Positions 26,720 through 34,862 are shown, counted from the first letter of the stretch. The stretch is DNA of 48,156 nucleotides from Polyangiaceae bacterium (GCA_025937785.1 JAICQQ010000040.1:1-48156), one strand, 5' to 3'. Numbers and translations are program-made. The notes: generated by a model not told the origin, from the letters alone.

Positions 26720-26748
26720 ACAATAGATTCCCATACGTATGTTGTCAA
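26720..26748 (-). promoter_or_regulatory. Sigma70-type promoter of the ribbon-helix-helix gene
   Basis: On the minus strand TTGACA (26748-26743) is followed after exactly 17 bases by TATTGT (26725-26720). Transcription would start near 26713, about 28 bases before the ATG at 26685. This is the best promoter match in the window. No purine-rich ribosome-binding site is obvious in the short leader. Confidence 0.65.
26732..26741. promoter_or_regulatory. Palindrome in the promoter spacer, candidate operator
   Basis: CATACGTATG is a perfect 10-base palindrome lying wholly between the -35 and -10 elements of the ribbon-helix-helix gene. Ribbon-helix-helix repressors bind short palindromes and often overlap their own promoters. 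Binding here would block RNA polymerase. The role is inferred from position only. Confidence 0.45.
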
Positions 26749-26767
26749 TCGTCACCTCGCCGGGTTC

Positions 26768-26807
26768 AAAGGGATAAAATAAAGAAATTTCAATGGTTTA
26801 TTACGTT
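26768..26807. other. AT-rich patch upstream of the ribbon-helix-helix promoter
   Basis: About 40 bases with far more A/T than anything around it, containing the palindrome GAAATTTC (26784-26791) and an AATAAA...TTTATT pair. It sits 20-60 bases upstream of the minus-strand -35 element, so it could act as an UP-like element or regulator-binding region. A plus-strand TAAAAT at 26775-26780 has no matching -35. Confidence 0.35.
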
Positions 26808-26920
26808 GAAGCGCCAGCTGAGCGGCTGCACGCGACCCCTGAGCCTGGATTCACCGCCGCGCGGGAGATTCAATCCATGGGCCGGGGCGGCCGGCCGCTA
26901 AGAGGGCGTAATCACGCGAC

Positions 26921-26949
26921 TTGCCAGTGCTTGTCGACGTGCATACGAT
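26921..26949 (+). promoter_or_regulatory. Candidate promoter for the calcium-loop lipoprotein pair
   Basis: TTGCCA at 26921-26926, a 17-base spacer and TACGAT at 26944-26949 on the plus strand. It would give a leader of about 118 bases before the ATG at 27074. Matches are five of six and four of six to consensus. No coding sequence is credible in 26749-27073 apart from this regulatory content. Confidence 0.35.
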
Positions 26950-27021
26950 GCCTTCTCGATCGGCACGGGTATCGCCGTGTCGCGCAGTGGCTTACGAACG
27001 AGTGCGGCTTCGGCGGCAATG

Positions 27022-27050
27022 CCCAGGAAGCAAGATGCCCCAGGAAGCAA
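27022..27050 (+). repeat. Short tandem direct repeat in the lipoprotein leader
   Basis: CCCAGGAAGCAA occurs at 27022-27033 and again at 27039-27050, five bases apart, just upstream of the ribosome-binding site of the gene at 27074. Purpose unknown; it could be a binding site for a regulator or chance. Confidence 0.4.
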
Positions 27051-27073
27051 TACGAGGGTTAAAAGGGAAACGG

Positions 27074-27835
27074 ATGAGGACGACCACCATCGCGATGACG
27101 TTGTTGCTGGGCGGGTGCGCCGGATCGTCAGGGAACGCGGGCTCCGCCGCAGACATCGGTGGGCGGCGTCCCACTGAAATTATCCACGAAGACTGCGACG
27201 TCGCCGATACGAGCGCCGAGCGCATGGATGCCAACGGCGACGGTATTGCGGATGTCACGTCGGTGAAGTCGAACAACCAAGTCACCTGTCAGGCCTTCGA
27301 CCTGAACTTCGATGGGAAGGTGGACAGCTGGGTTTACCTCGAGCCCAACGGCCAGGTACGGCGGCGCGAGAGCGACTACGACCGGGATGGACGAATCGAT
27401 GAGATTGCCGTGTTCAGCGCGGGGGTTCTTTCGGAAAAGCATCGCGCGACCACGATGCACAACCGTCTCGACACTTGGGATTTCTACAAGGCTGGTGTGC
27501 TGGCTCGCAGTGAGCGAGATTCGGACGGCGATTCACAGGTCGACCAGTGGTGGGAGTATCCCAAGGCAGATTGCCCCTTGATCCATTCGGACGTCGACGG
27601 CGACGGGCGTCCTGACCCCGGTGCCACCGTCGATTTCTGCAAAGAAACTGGCTACGTTCCACCCGAGCGCAGCACGTCCGCGGCGCCTGCAGGACCCGAT
27701 TTCAGCAAGCCCGAAGACACGCCCACCGAGGTGGACAACAAGCCGATGGACGGACAGCCTCCCAAGGCAGAACCTTCCCCGGCAGAGCCTCCCAAAGCAG
27801 GGGGTGCAGATAAAGAAGGGGGCGCAGAGCAATGA
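27074..27835 (+). CDS. Calcium-loop solenoid lipoprotein, copy 1
   Basis: Starting at the ATG at 27074, after the purine-rich AAAAGGGAAACGG, the protein is 253 residues with lipobox LGGC (Cys 15). It carries DxDxDGxxD-type loops at 52-60, 76-84, 101-109, 149-157 and 173-181, for example DANGDGIAD and DVDGDGRPD. The spacing is 24-25 residues, and a sixth repeat in register at 125-133 has lost the acidic loop but keeps the following DTWDFYKAGVL. Between loops a pattern of the form W-x-x-Y-x-x-x-G-x-L recurs, so the whole is probably a calcium-stabilised beta-solenoid. The C-terminal 50 residues are Pro/Glu/Lys-rich. Probably a surface or periplasmic binding protein; ligand unknown. Its stop overlaps copy 2 (ATGA). 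Confidence 0.82.
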   Translation: MRTTTIAMTLLLGGCAGSSGNAGSAADIGGRRPTEIIHEDCDVADTSAERMDANGDGIADVTSVKSNNQVTCQAFDLNFDGKVDSWVYLEPNGQVRRRESDYDRDGRIDEIAVFSAGVLSEKHRATTMHNRLDTWDFYKAGVLARSERDSDGDSQVDQWWEYPKADCPLIHSDVDGDGRPDPGATVDFCKETGYVPPERSTSAAPAGPDFSKPEDTPTEVDNKPMDGQPPKAEPSPAEPPKAGGADKEGGAEQ

Positions 27836-28632
27836 GATCGGTGCTGTCCTGTTTCGTGAGTTCGGTGCTGTTGAGCGTAACCCTCACGGCGTGCGGTGGA
27901 GCTGACAAGTCCGTGAAAAACGCGAACGCGCCCGGCCAAGTCACCGGCATTTCGCAGGACGACCAGTCCAAGTGCGAATACAACGCCCGGCCCGATCGCG
28001 AGGTGCGCGAAACGACGGGGCCAGGCTCGTTCACGCCCAACATACGCCGCGTCTATGCCATCTTGGGCACGGGTGAAGAGCGCCGTCGCATCCTGTTGTG
28101 CCGCGAGGTGGACACCAACCTCGACGGGACTAAGGACGTGGTGCGGACCTACAACGACAAAGGCGAAAAGCTGAACGAGCTTTCGGACAGCGATTTCGAC
28201 GGAAAAATCGACACCTGGGTCACGTTTTCGGGCGGTCACATCGCCAAGATCGAGCTCGACAAGCGCGCCTCTGGCAAGCCTACCGAGTGGCGCTTCTACG
28301 TTGGGGGCAAGCTGAGCCGGGTGCAGCGAGACACCAACAAGGACGGCAAGCCCGACGTGTGGGAGGTGTACGCCAAGGGCACGCTGCAGCGCATGGGTGT
28401 CGATCTGGACGGCGACGGCAGGGTCGATCGCTGGGATCGCGACGAGGTTTTGGCGCGCGCCGAACAGGACGAGGAAGAGTCGGAAGAAAAGAGCTCCGAC
28501 GCTCCGCCAGCGCCCCCGCCGTCCGATGCGCCGGCGTCGGAGCCGCCGGCCTCCGGCGCGCCGGCGTCGGAAGCTCCCGCACCTCAGCCCAGCGCCGGCG
28601 CTGCTGCGGCGCCCGCCGGGGCTTCGAACTAG
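27832..28632 (+). CDS. Calcium-loop solenoid lipoprotein, copy 2 (paralogue)
   Basis: A 266-residue protein with lipobox LTAC (Cys 21). Acidic loops lie at 94-102 (DTNLDGTKD), 119-127 (DSDFDGKID), 167-175 (DTNKDGKPD) and 191-199 (DLDGDGRVD); the repeat at 143-151 (DKRASGKPT) has lost its ligands. The spacing 25-24-24-24 matches copy 1, and the missing loop falls third from the C-terminal end in both. Residues 205-266 are Glu-rich and then Pro/Ala/Ser-rich. The gene arose by tandem duplication and overlaps copy 1 by four bases, so the two are co-translated and may work as a pair. It is followed after four bases by a pseudouridine synthase gene. Confidence 0.82.
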   Translation: MRSVLSCFVSSVLLSVTLTACGGADKSVKNANAPGQVTGISQDDQSKCEYNARPDREVRETTGPGSFTPNIRRVYAILGTGEERRRILLCREVDTNLDGTKDVVRTYNDKGEKLNELSDSDFDGKIDTWVTFSGGHIAKIELDKRASGKPTEWRFYVGGKLSRVQRDTNKDGKPDVWEVYAKGTLQRMGVDLDGDGRVDRWDRDEVLARAEQDEEESEEKSSDAPPAPPPSDAPASEPPASGAPASEAPAPQPSAGAAAAPAGASN

Positions 28633-28636
28633 GTAG

Positions 28637-29605
28637 ATGCCGCTGGAGCGTCTGCAGAAGCTGCTTGCGCGCGCGGGGATCAGCTCGCGCCGCAAAGCAG
28701 AGGAGCTGATCGTGCGCGGTCGCGTCTCCGTCGACGGCCGCATCGTGTCGGAGCTCGGGGCACGCGCTGACTCGCGCAAGAGCCGCATCGAGGTCGACGG
28801 CAAGCGCATCGTCGCTGAAGATCTGGTTTATGGCGTGCTGCACAAACCCCGAGGGACCGTGTGCACGCTCAGCGATCCCGAAGGGCGTCCCACGATCGCC
28901 GAGCTCTTGCGTGACGTGGGCGCGCGCGTGGTGCCCGTGGGTCGCCTCGATTACCACACGAGCGGCGTGTTGCTCTTTACCAACGACGGTGACTTCGCCA
29001 GCGCGCTGCAGCACGCGAAGACCGGTGCGCCCAAGGTGTACGTTGCCAAGGTTCACGGGAGCGTCGACGAACGCGTGCTCGCTCGCTTCAAAGAGAGCAT
29101 CGTGATCGACGGGCGTCCCACGCGCCCTGCCGAGGCCCGGGTTCTGCGTCACGAAGGTGACAAGTGCTGGCTCGAGTTCAGTTTGAAAGAGGGCAAAAAT
29201 CGCCAGATTCGCCGGCTTGGGGAGCACGCGGACAGTCCGATCTTGCGGCTGGTGCGCACCGAGCAAGCGGGCATCACCATCGAAGGCTTGCGTCCGGGCA
29301 ACTGGCGCTTTCTCACGGTCGACGAGCTCGCCAAGCTGAAGAAGCAATACGGCGTGCCGAAGCGCGTCCGCCGCCCCCCCGATCCCAGCAAACGTCGCGA
29401 GGCTGCGGCCGCAGCCGGACGTCGTCCCAAACCCGGCGCCCCGGCGCCCCGTCGCCCCCAATCCGGCGCGCCAGGTGGCCGCCGCACCAAACCCTCCGCG
29501 TCCGGCGCCCGCGGCGCGAACCCTTCAGTGCCCGGCTCGCGCCGCGCCACGTCGTCGGCACCTCCCGAACGAAAGCGCCGCGCGCCCTCGCGGCGAGACC
29601 GCTGA
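28637..29605 (+). CDS. rluB: RluB/RsuA-type pseudouridine synthase with long basic tail
   Basis: The 322-residue protein has an S4 domain (about 3-60: LQKLLARAGISSRRKAEELI) and an RsuA-family catalytic domain with GRLDYHTSGVLLFTND (catalytic D105) and EGKNRQIRRLGEH near 191-203. RluB, RluE, RluF and RsuA share this core; RluB (23S rRNA U2605) is the usual match for proteins with this S4 start, but this is not certain. The last 80 residues are an Ala/Pro/Arg/Gly-rich, strongly basic tail with repeated GRRPKPGAP-like units, probably disordered and able to contact rRNA. It is likely co-transcribed with the solenoid lipoprotein pair. Confidence 0.87.
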   Translation: MPLERLQKLLARAGISSRRKAEELIVRGRVSVDGRIVSELGARADSRKSRIEVDGKRIVAEDLVYGVLHKPRGTVCTLSDPEGRPTIAELLRDVGARVVPVGRLDYHTSGVLLFTNDGDFASALQHAKTGAPKVYVAKVHGSVDERVLARFKESIVIDGRPTRPAEARVLRHEGDKCWLEFSLKEGKNRQIRRLGEHADSPILRLVRTEQAGITIEGLRPGNWRFLTVDELAKLKKQYGVPKRVRRPPDPSKRREAAAAAGRRPKPGAPAPRRPQSGAPGGRRTKPSASGARGANPSVPGSRRATSSAPPERKRRAPSRRDR

Positions 29606-29744
29606 CGCTCTCCCTTCGCGTCTCGGAACGGTTCTTACCAGGCGCCGCTGGCTCGACTCCCGGCGCTCGGCTTCATACAGACGAACGCTACAGTGCCTGG
29701 GTACGACACGGGCGAGAAGACGGGCGATAGCCGCGGGAGGGGGC

Positions 29745-32525
29745 TCAGCCGCCGACTTCGTCGACCACGCCCTTCGGCCAGCTCCAGTCGCGCTCGAAGA
29801 AGCCGGCGGCGCGCACGCGGGCGTCGCCGAGGACCTGCTGGGTGGCGGCGTCGCGCAGGTTCACGTCGTAGACGATGAAGTCGGGCAAGAGCTGAGGCAG
29901 AGAGAGCGCGCGCCAGATGCCCCCGACGCTGGGCGCGGTGATGACGACGACGTAGCGATCGGGGTGCTGGGGATTCGGTTGGATGAAGATCGCGCCTACG
30001 TTCTCGCCCGCATAGTGCCTACCGCCTGCGCGGATCCCGTCGGACACGGTCTCGATTGGGAGCTTGCCGGCGAGCGCCCGGAGCACGCTATTGTCCGCCG
30101 GGGTGCCCACCAACACGAGCGAATGCTTCGTGGCAAGCTCGGACGTCAGGGCTCGGTCGGCGACGACGGGATAGGCGATGGTCATGCCCTGGTGGAAGCG
30201 GCCGAAACGCTCGGCGACCTCGCGATTGGCACGCAGCGTGCTTGCATTCTCGGATCCGTAAACGAACAGCACGGGCCCCAGGAACACGTCCCGGATGGGG
30301 CCCTCGACGCCGGCGCGCTTCTCGTTGGTGGTCGCCAGAGCGCCCACTCGCCAGCGATCGGTACGCGAGAACTCGAGCGCGGAGCCAACCGGCACGTCGA
30401 GCGTCTCGCGATCGACGACCACGCTCAGGCGCTGGCCCGGGGTGATCGCGGGTGACAGCCGGAACTGTCGCACGTTTTCGGTGCGCACCTCGAACGTGGT
30501 TGGGGACGTGCGTTTCGCGTCGAGGCGGGCGCGGGTGCCGTGACGTTCGAGCTGTCGCAGCTCCGCCCAGTAGCGCCGGCCGTACCTGAGGCTGTCGCTC
30601 ACGATCGTCACGTGCTCGGGGGTGGTCGGGCGAACACGCTGGCTGAGCCAGGGCCAGAGTTTGGCGCCTCGATAGCTGACGGTCCACACCGCGTGCCCGA
30701 TGTCCGGCCACTCCTGGGACACGGAGTAACCGAGCTCGTTGTACGCCTCGATCAGCACTTTCGAATTGGTGAGCGGGTGGTCCTTGAGACCGTGGGCGAC
30801 GTACAGCGGCAGGTCACGTCCGTTACCGGCCCAGCTGGCGGTCGACCAATGATGCATCCGAGCGATCTCCCAGGGGCGCAAGGGGCGCGCGCTGGTGTCC
30901 TTCCGGATGAAATAGGAGTGATAGCCGCACAGCGGGGCAGCCGCCGAGAACGTGTCGGCGTAGCGCAGCGCAAGCTCGGCCGTGCCGGTGCCGCCCATGC
31001 TGACACCGGTCACGCTGGTGCGGTCGGCGTCCACCGGGTAGAGCTCGCGCACCAGGTTCAAGACCGCCATGGCTTCGTACTCTCCGGGGCCCCGGTAGAA
31101 AGCGTTGCCGTGTGCTTCGGGGGCGATCACGAATCCGTCGACGCCGGGGCGCGCGTCTCGGCTCTTGCTGTCGAGGAACGCCTCCAGCACGCCTCGAGGC
31201 GTACCATCGTATCCGTGCAGCGTGAGCACCGCCGGATACTTGCGTCCGCTCTTGGCGTCGAAGCCGACCGGTACGTGCAGCCAAAAACCCTGCAGTCCTC
31301 CGTCGAGCGCCGAGCGGTGGGCGAGCGCGTGCACCCCGGGCTCGAACAAGAACTCCCGGTTCTTGGCGAGCGCGCCGACGACACGCTCGAGCTCGGAGCC
31401 TGCCTGGTTCAGGAGGTAGGGGACACCAGTCGCGCTCGCCTGCTCGAGGTTTCGCAGGTGAAACTCCAGCGTCGCCTCGAGCACCGAGCGCAAGCTCTTC
31501 GAGAGCCGCGTGTCGACTCTGAGCTCTCCGAGCGCGTCTCGGGCGCGCCGCGCCGTGCTCGCGGCACCCGCGCTGACGGCCAAGCCGAGCGCCGCGCGGT
31601 GTGGGCCCACCTCTACGCGGAGCTCGAGCTTGCGCGTCCCTTGCGCAAGCTCTACTGGGTCGAGCGCGGGCAAGGTCGCGCGCAGCGGGTGGACACCGTG
31701 CGCCGTCACCGCCACGGACCCGAGGTGGTGCGCGCGCGTCTTCCCGTTTCCGAGTGCTAGTGTGACCGTGGCGCGCGCGTCCTCGGGCGCGAGCATACCG
31801 CGCGGATGTTCGATGAGTATGCTCGGGGTGAAGCCACGTTCGTCGACGCGGGTGCTGAGGCTGGCAGAGATGAGCCTTTGGCGCAGCAGCGGCGCGAGCG
31901 CCAGGGGCGCGCCTTCGAGCAGCCAGCGCGCGTTCTTGGGGGGCCGCAAATCGGCGCGGTCGAGCCAGCGCATCTCGAAGCCCCAGCGGACGCCGGGATG
32001 CTCGAGTTCCACGATCACCGGGTGCCGCCCCTGACCGAGTTCGAGGGGGATCGCATCCCACGACTGACCCCGAAAACCTCCGCCTGATCGAGCCCAGCGC
32101 GGCGTTCCGTCCACCGTCACCCGCACGCCGCCGTCCGCCGAGACCAACAACAGCCCCGCGAGCGGTTCGGCAAGCTCGAGCACACCGCCCACCAAGGCCC
32201 GAGCGCCGCGCTGCTCCACCTGGAGCTGCTGCTGGAGGTCGAGCCCGCTGGGGCCGGTCGCGGCGAGTTGCCAGCTGCCCGGCGCGTTTCCCGCCGGACT
32301 CTTGCCGTAGCGCAGCTGCCAGCCCGACATGTCCAGCGTCTTCTGCGCGGGACCGAGCGGGCCCAGTACGAAGAACAGGCCCACGTGCCCGGTCGCTGCG
32401 GGGACCAAGCTCAGATCGGCTCGCGCGAGTGCAGCCGCGAGCACCAGCGCGGCGGCGCTGGCGCAGCTGGTCAGCAGGCGCAATACAGAGCTAAGTCTGG
32501 CCTTGCGCGAGGGTCCTCGGGCCAT
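29745..32525 (-). CDS. Large secreted alpha/beta-hydrolase (S9/esterase type) with N-terminal sandwich domain
   Basis: From the ATG at 32523-32525 the protein is 926 residues with a signal peptide (basic start MARGPSRKAR, then ASAAALVLAAALA). Residues about 40-230 look like a beta-sandwich (LLLVSADGGVRVTVDGTPRW). The hydrolase core at about 430-680 has YPAVLTLHGYDGT, the nucleophile elbow GVSMGGTGTAELAL, an acid in HGLKDHPLT and the His in DIGHAVW. A C-terminal part resembles the tail of planctomycete-type esterases (NPQHPDRYVVVITAPSVG). It should cleave esters or peptides outside the cytoplasm; the substrate is unknown. The start overlaps the upstream gene by 35 bases; a TTG at 32483 is an alternative. 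Confidence 0.8.
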   Translation of the reverse strand: MARGPSRKARLSSVLRLLTSCASAAALVLAAALARADLSLVPAATGHVGLFFVLGPLGPAQKTLDMSGWQLRYGKSPAGNAPGSWQLAATGPSGLDLQQQLQVEQRGARALVGGVLELAEPLAGLLLVSADGGVRVTVDGTPRWARSGGGFRGQSWDAIPLELGQGRHPVIVELEHPGVRWGFEMRWLDRADLRPPKNARWLLEGAPLALAPLLRQRLISASLSTRVDERGFTPSILIEHPRGMLAPEDARATVTLALGNGKTRAHHLGSVAVTAHGVHPLRATLPALDPVELAQGTRKLELRVEVGPHRAALGLAVSAGAASTARRARDALGELRVDTRLSKSLRSVLEATLEFHLRNLEQASATGVPYLLNQAGSELERVVGALAKNREFLFEPGVHALAHRSALDGGLQGFWLHVPVGFDAKSGRKYPAVLTLHGYDGTPRGVLEAFLDSKSRDARPGVDGFVIAPEAHGNAFYRGPGEYEAMAVLNLVRELYPVDADRTSVTGVSMGGTGTAELALRYADTFSAAAPLCGYHSYFIRKDTSARPLRPWEIARMHHWSTASWAGNGRDLPLYVAHGLKDHPLTNSKVLIEAYNELGYSVSQEWPDIGHAVWTVSYRGAKLWPWLSQRVRPTTPEHVTIVSDSLRYGRRYWAELRQLERHGTRARLDAKRTSPTTFEVRTENVRQFRLSPAITPGQRLSVVVDRETLDVPVGSALEFSRTDRWRVGALATTNEKRAGVEGPIRDVFLGPVLFVYGSENASTLRANREVAERFGRFHQGMTIAYPVVADRALTSELATKHSLVLVGTPADNSVLRALAGKLPIETVSDGIRAGGRHYAGENVGAIFIQPNPQHPDRYVVVITAPSVGGIWRALSLPQLLPDFIVYDVNLRDAATQQVLGDARVRAAGFFERDWSWPKGVVDEVGG

Positions 32526-32934
32526 CTTTGAACATGATGACCACCTTCTTCGGGTCCGGCACGTCCACGACATAACCTTCCCCGAATTTCTTGTGGTTGA
32601 CCAGATCATCGGGCGCGAAAACCATGTCGATCGTGTACCGCTTGAAGGCTCCCAGTGTGTTGCCCGCGATTCGGCGCTCCCACTCTACCTGGCGGTCGTT
32701 CTCTGCTTTGGCGCGTGACGATGGGGACCTCGATGGGGGGGCCTTGCTGGTTCTACGGATACGCACCCCGGCATCGATTGCCTTGGGAGCGCGGTAGTTG
32801 TGCTGGGAACCGCACGTCTGACAAACGACGCGCTTGGGCCTGTTCTCGACCATCGCGATGATGCGGTGGCCCAAATCGAGCTTGCACTTGGTGCACCACG
32901 CATCGATTTCGCTGCCTGCTGAAAGGGTCTTCAA
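32491..32934 (-). CDS. Zinc-ribbon protein with UvrD/PcrA-tail-like C-terminal module
   Basis: A 147-residue protein from a TTG start fixed by a perfect ribosome-binding site. The N-terminal ribbon has C14-TK-C17 and C38-QT-C41, a CxxC pair spacing that binds zinc. A basic Ser/Arg/Pro linker follows (about 55-80). The last 40 residues (DLVNHKKFGEGYVVDV then KKVVIMFKDGPRTLAQG) match the pattern of the Tudor-like tail of UvrD/PcrA helicases (HxKFGxGxVV...V.F..G.K.L), which in those proteins contacts RNA polymerase; CarD-like modules are related. It may therefore be a transcription- or repair-linked adaptor. No helicase domain is present. Gene order places it between an unknown helical protein and the esterase. 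Confidence 0.78.
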   Translation of the reverse strand: MKTLSAGSEIDAWCTKCKLDLGHRIIAMVENRPKRVVCQTCGSQHNYRAPKAIDAGVRIRRTSKAPPSRSPSSRAKAENDRQVEWERRIAGNTLGAFKRYTIDMVFAPDDLVNHKKFGEGYVVDVPDPKKVVIMFKDGPRTLAQGQT

Positions 32935-32937
32935 GAA

Positions 32938-33423
32938 TCAATCCTCCTGGGATGTGGAAGTGGGTGGGGAAGAGGGCGCCGGGGGCTCCGAGGGAGGGGG
33001 GGGGCCCGAGGAACTTCGCTCGGCCTTGCTCGGGTCGCGCTTCAGGTTGACCTTCGCTCGCACCTCGGGCGTAACACCCTCGCCCGGCTGGCTCGGCACG
33101 AAGCGGATTTCGGTGCGGATCTCGAACGTGAGCTTGGTGAGTGCGGCCACCAGCTCTTCGGTAAAATTCGTTTGTTCCAGGAAATCGCGCAGTTCCTTGG
33201 CGAGCGCGCGATACAGCCCATTTTTGCTTTCCTCGAGCTGCGATAGCAACAGCGCCAGCGCTTCCTTGGGCAGCTTGAGATCGCTCACCCGTTGGCGCAT
33301 GTCTTTGCCTTCCGCAAAGCGGTCGATGCCTTCGATTAGCCGTTTGATCAGCTCGGGGACGAGTCGCTCGGCGCGGCCCCCTTCGGGCTCGTCGCGTGTG
33401 CCGTGCTCGTTCTTGTCGGGCAT
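32938..33423 (-). CDS. Helical protein with Pro/Ser-rich tail, unknown function
   Basis: 161 residues from the ATG at 33421-33423 (a GTG at 33444 is less likely). The centre is helical and Leu/Glu/Lys-rich (VPELIKRLIEGIDRFAEGKD, ALALLLSQLEESKNGLYRAL, TEELVAALTKLTFEIRTEIRF), ending in a Pro/Ser-rich acidic tail. The helix pattern resembles phasin-like or coiled-coil proteins but no motif is decisive. It is first in a same-strand group with the zinc-ribbon protein (3-base gap) and the esterase. No signal peptide, so cytoplasmic. Confidence 0.72.
   Translation of the reverse strand: MPDKNEHGTRDEPEGGRAERLVPELIKRLIEGIDRFAEGKDMRQRVSDLKLPKEALALLLSQLEESKNGLYRALAKELRDFLEQTNFTEELVAALTKLTFEIRTEIRFVPSQPGEGVTPEVRAKVNLKRDPSKAERSSSGPPPPSEPPAPSSPPTSTSQED
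32942..32948 (-). promoter_or_regulatory. Strong Shine-Dalgarno site fixing a TTG start
   Basis: AGGAGGA on the minus strand, with seven bases (TTGATTC) between it and the TTG at 32934-32932. It overlaps the 3' end of the upstream coding region, so translation of the two genes is likely linked. It explains why a TTG start can work here. Confidence 0.7.
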
Positions 33424-33557
33424 CGGCACGGCGTACCGCGCCACCCGGTGGCCGTCAAACCCTCATGCGGCCAGTTCAGCCAAGGGGCCGATTTCAGGAG
33501 CAGAGAGTCGATGCGAAGCTTTCCGGCAGCGGCGCCGTGATGCGCTAGAAAAGTGAC

Positions 33558-34862
33558 ATGCCCCAACCATTGACCGCGCGTTTCCGTGAGCGGCGACAGC
33601 ACGTGCTCCAGGCCATTCCGAATGGATTGCTGCTGGTGCCGTCGCAACCGGTGGCGATCCGTAACAATGACGTCGAGCATCCCTATCGGCAGCATTCCGA
33701 CCTTTGGTATCTGTCGGGCTTCGACGAGCCTGAGAGCGTGCTGGTGTTGTCGACGAGCTCGGAACGACCATTCACGCTGTTCGTGCGCGAACGCGACCCC
33801 GAGCGTGAGGTGTGGGATGGCGCGCGCGCCGGCGTGGAAGGGGCCAAGGAGTACTTCGGGGCCGACGAGGCACACGCGATCACCAAGCTCGACGAGGTGT
33901 TGCCGAAGCTCCTCGAAAACGTGGACCACCTCTACTATCGCCTGGGTGTCGACAGAGAGTTCGACGATCGAGTGCTCCGAGCCGTGGCCAACGTTCGGCG
34001 GCGAGCACGTCGCGGACAGCGTTATCCGACACACATCATCGACCCGTCCAGCGTGATCCACGAGCTTCGGTTGCACAAAGATTCCGAAGAAATCGGCTTG
34101 ATGCGCCGCGCCGCCAGCATCACGTGCGAGGCGCACCGCCTGGCGATGTCGGCCTGTCGCCCCGGGATGCACGAATATGAGATCGAAGCGGTTCTGGCGG
34201 CCCATTTCCTCAAGAGCGGTTCGCATCGCCCCGCCTACCCGTCAATCGTCGGTTCGGGACCCAACTCTACGGTGCTGCACTACCACGAGAACAATCGCAA
34301 GATGGACGATGGCGACTTGCTGTTGATCGACGCCGGCTGCGAATACTCGTATTACGCCTCCGACGTGACGCGGACATTCCCCGTCAATGGTCGCTTCAGC
34401 CCTGCGCAAAAGGCAGTGTACGAGGTGGTGCTCGCCGCCGAGCTGGCGGCCATCGAAGCGACGCGTACCGGCGCCACGCTCGACGGCATTCACGACGTGG
34501 CGTTACGAGAAATCGTGCGTGGCTTGATCGATCTCGGCCTCGTCGGCGCGCCTTTCGACGAGGCTCTCGAGAAGGAGCTGTTCAAGCCCTACTTCATGCA
34601 CAAGACCAGTCACTTTCTGGGAATGGACGTCCACGACGTCGGGGCCTATTTCGTTGCAGGCAAGCCGCGCTCCCTGGAGCCGGGCATGGTGATCACGGTC
34701 GAACCCGGCATCTACATCAGCGACAAGGCCGACGTCCCCTCGGCTTATCGGGGCATCGGCATCCGCATCGAGGACGACGTGCTGGTGACTCCAGCCGGTA
34801 ACGAAGTGCTTACGAATTCTGCACCCAAGTCGATCGCGGACGTCGAAGCTGCTTGCTCTTGA
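33558..34862 (+). CDS. pepP: Xaa-Pro aminopeptidase (aminopeptidase P)
   Basis: A 434-residue M24 metallopeptidase with an N-terminal aminopeptidase P domain (PYRQHSDLWYLSGFDEPE near 42-59) and a pita-bread catalytic domain. The five metal ligands are visible: D258 (LLIDAGCEY), D269 (SDVTRTFP), H352 (SHFLGMDVHD), E382 (TVEPGIY) and E405 (GIRIEDDV). It removes N-terminal residues that precede proline and works in the cytoplasm. The next gene begins 17 bases after its stop, followed by two more overlapping genes of envelope type, so a four-gene transcription unit is likely. Confidence 0.94.
   Translation: MPQPLTARFRERRQHVLQAIPNGLLLVPSQPVAIRNNDVEHPYRQHSDLWYLSGFDEPESVLVLSTSSERPFTLFVRERDPEREVWDGARAGVEGAKEYFGADEAHAITKLDEVLPKLLENVDHLYYRLGVDREFDDRVLRAVANVRRRARRGQRYPTHIIDPSSVIHELRLHKDSEEIGLMRRAASITCEAHRLAMSACRPGMHEYEIEAVLAAHFLKSGSHRPAYPSIVGSGPNSTVLHYHENNRKMDDGDLLLIDAGCEYSYYASDVTRTFPVNGRFSPAQKAVYEVVLAAELAAIEATRTGATLDGIHDVALREIVRGLIDLGLVGAPFDEALEKELFKPYFMHKTSHFLGMDVHDVGAYFVAGKPRSLEPGMVITVEPGIYISDKADVPSAYRGIGIRIEDDVLVTPAGNEVLTNSAPKSIADVEAACS

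Noticed and set aside
26793..27062. 89-codon plus-strand frame before the solenoid lipoproteins
   Set aside because: No ribosome-binding site, odd Cys/Arg-rich composition and it covers the likely promoter of the lipoprotein genes.
26921..27073. Extension of the first solenoid lipoprotein to a TTG at 26921
   Set aside because: A signal peptide and lipobox begin at the ATG at 27074 with a ribosome-binding site; the extension would bury them.
28280..29461. 393-codon minus-strand frame
   Set aside because: Antisense to the solenoid lipoprotein and pseudouridine synthase genes; low-complexity Arg/Ala/Pro product.
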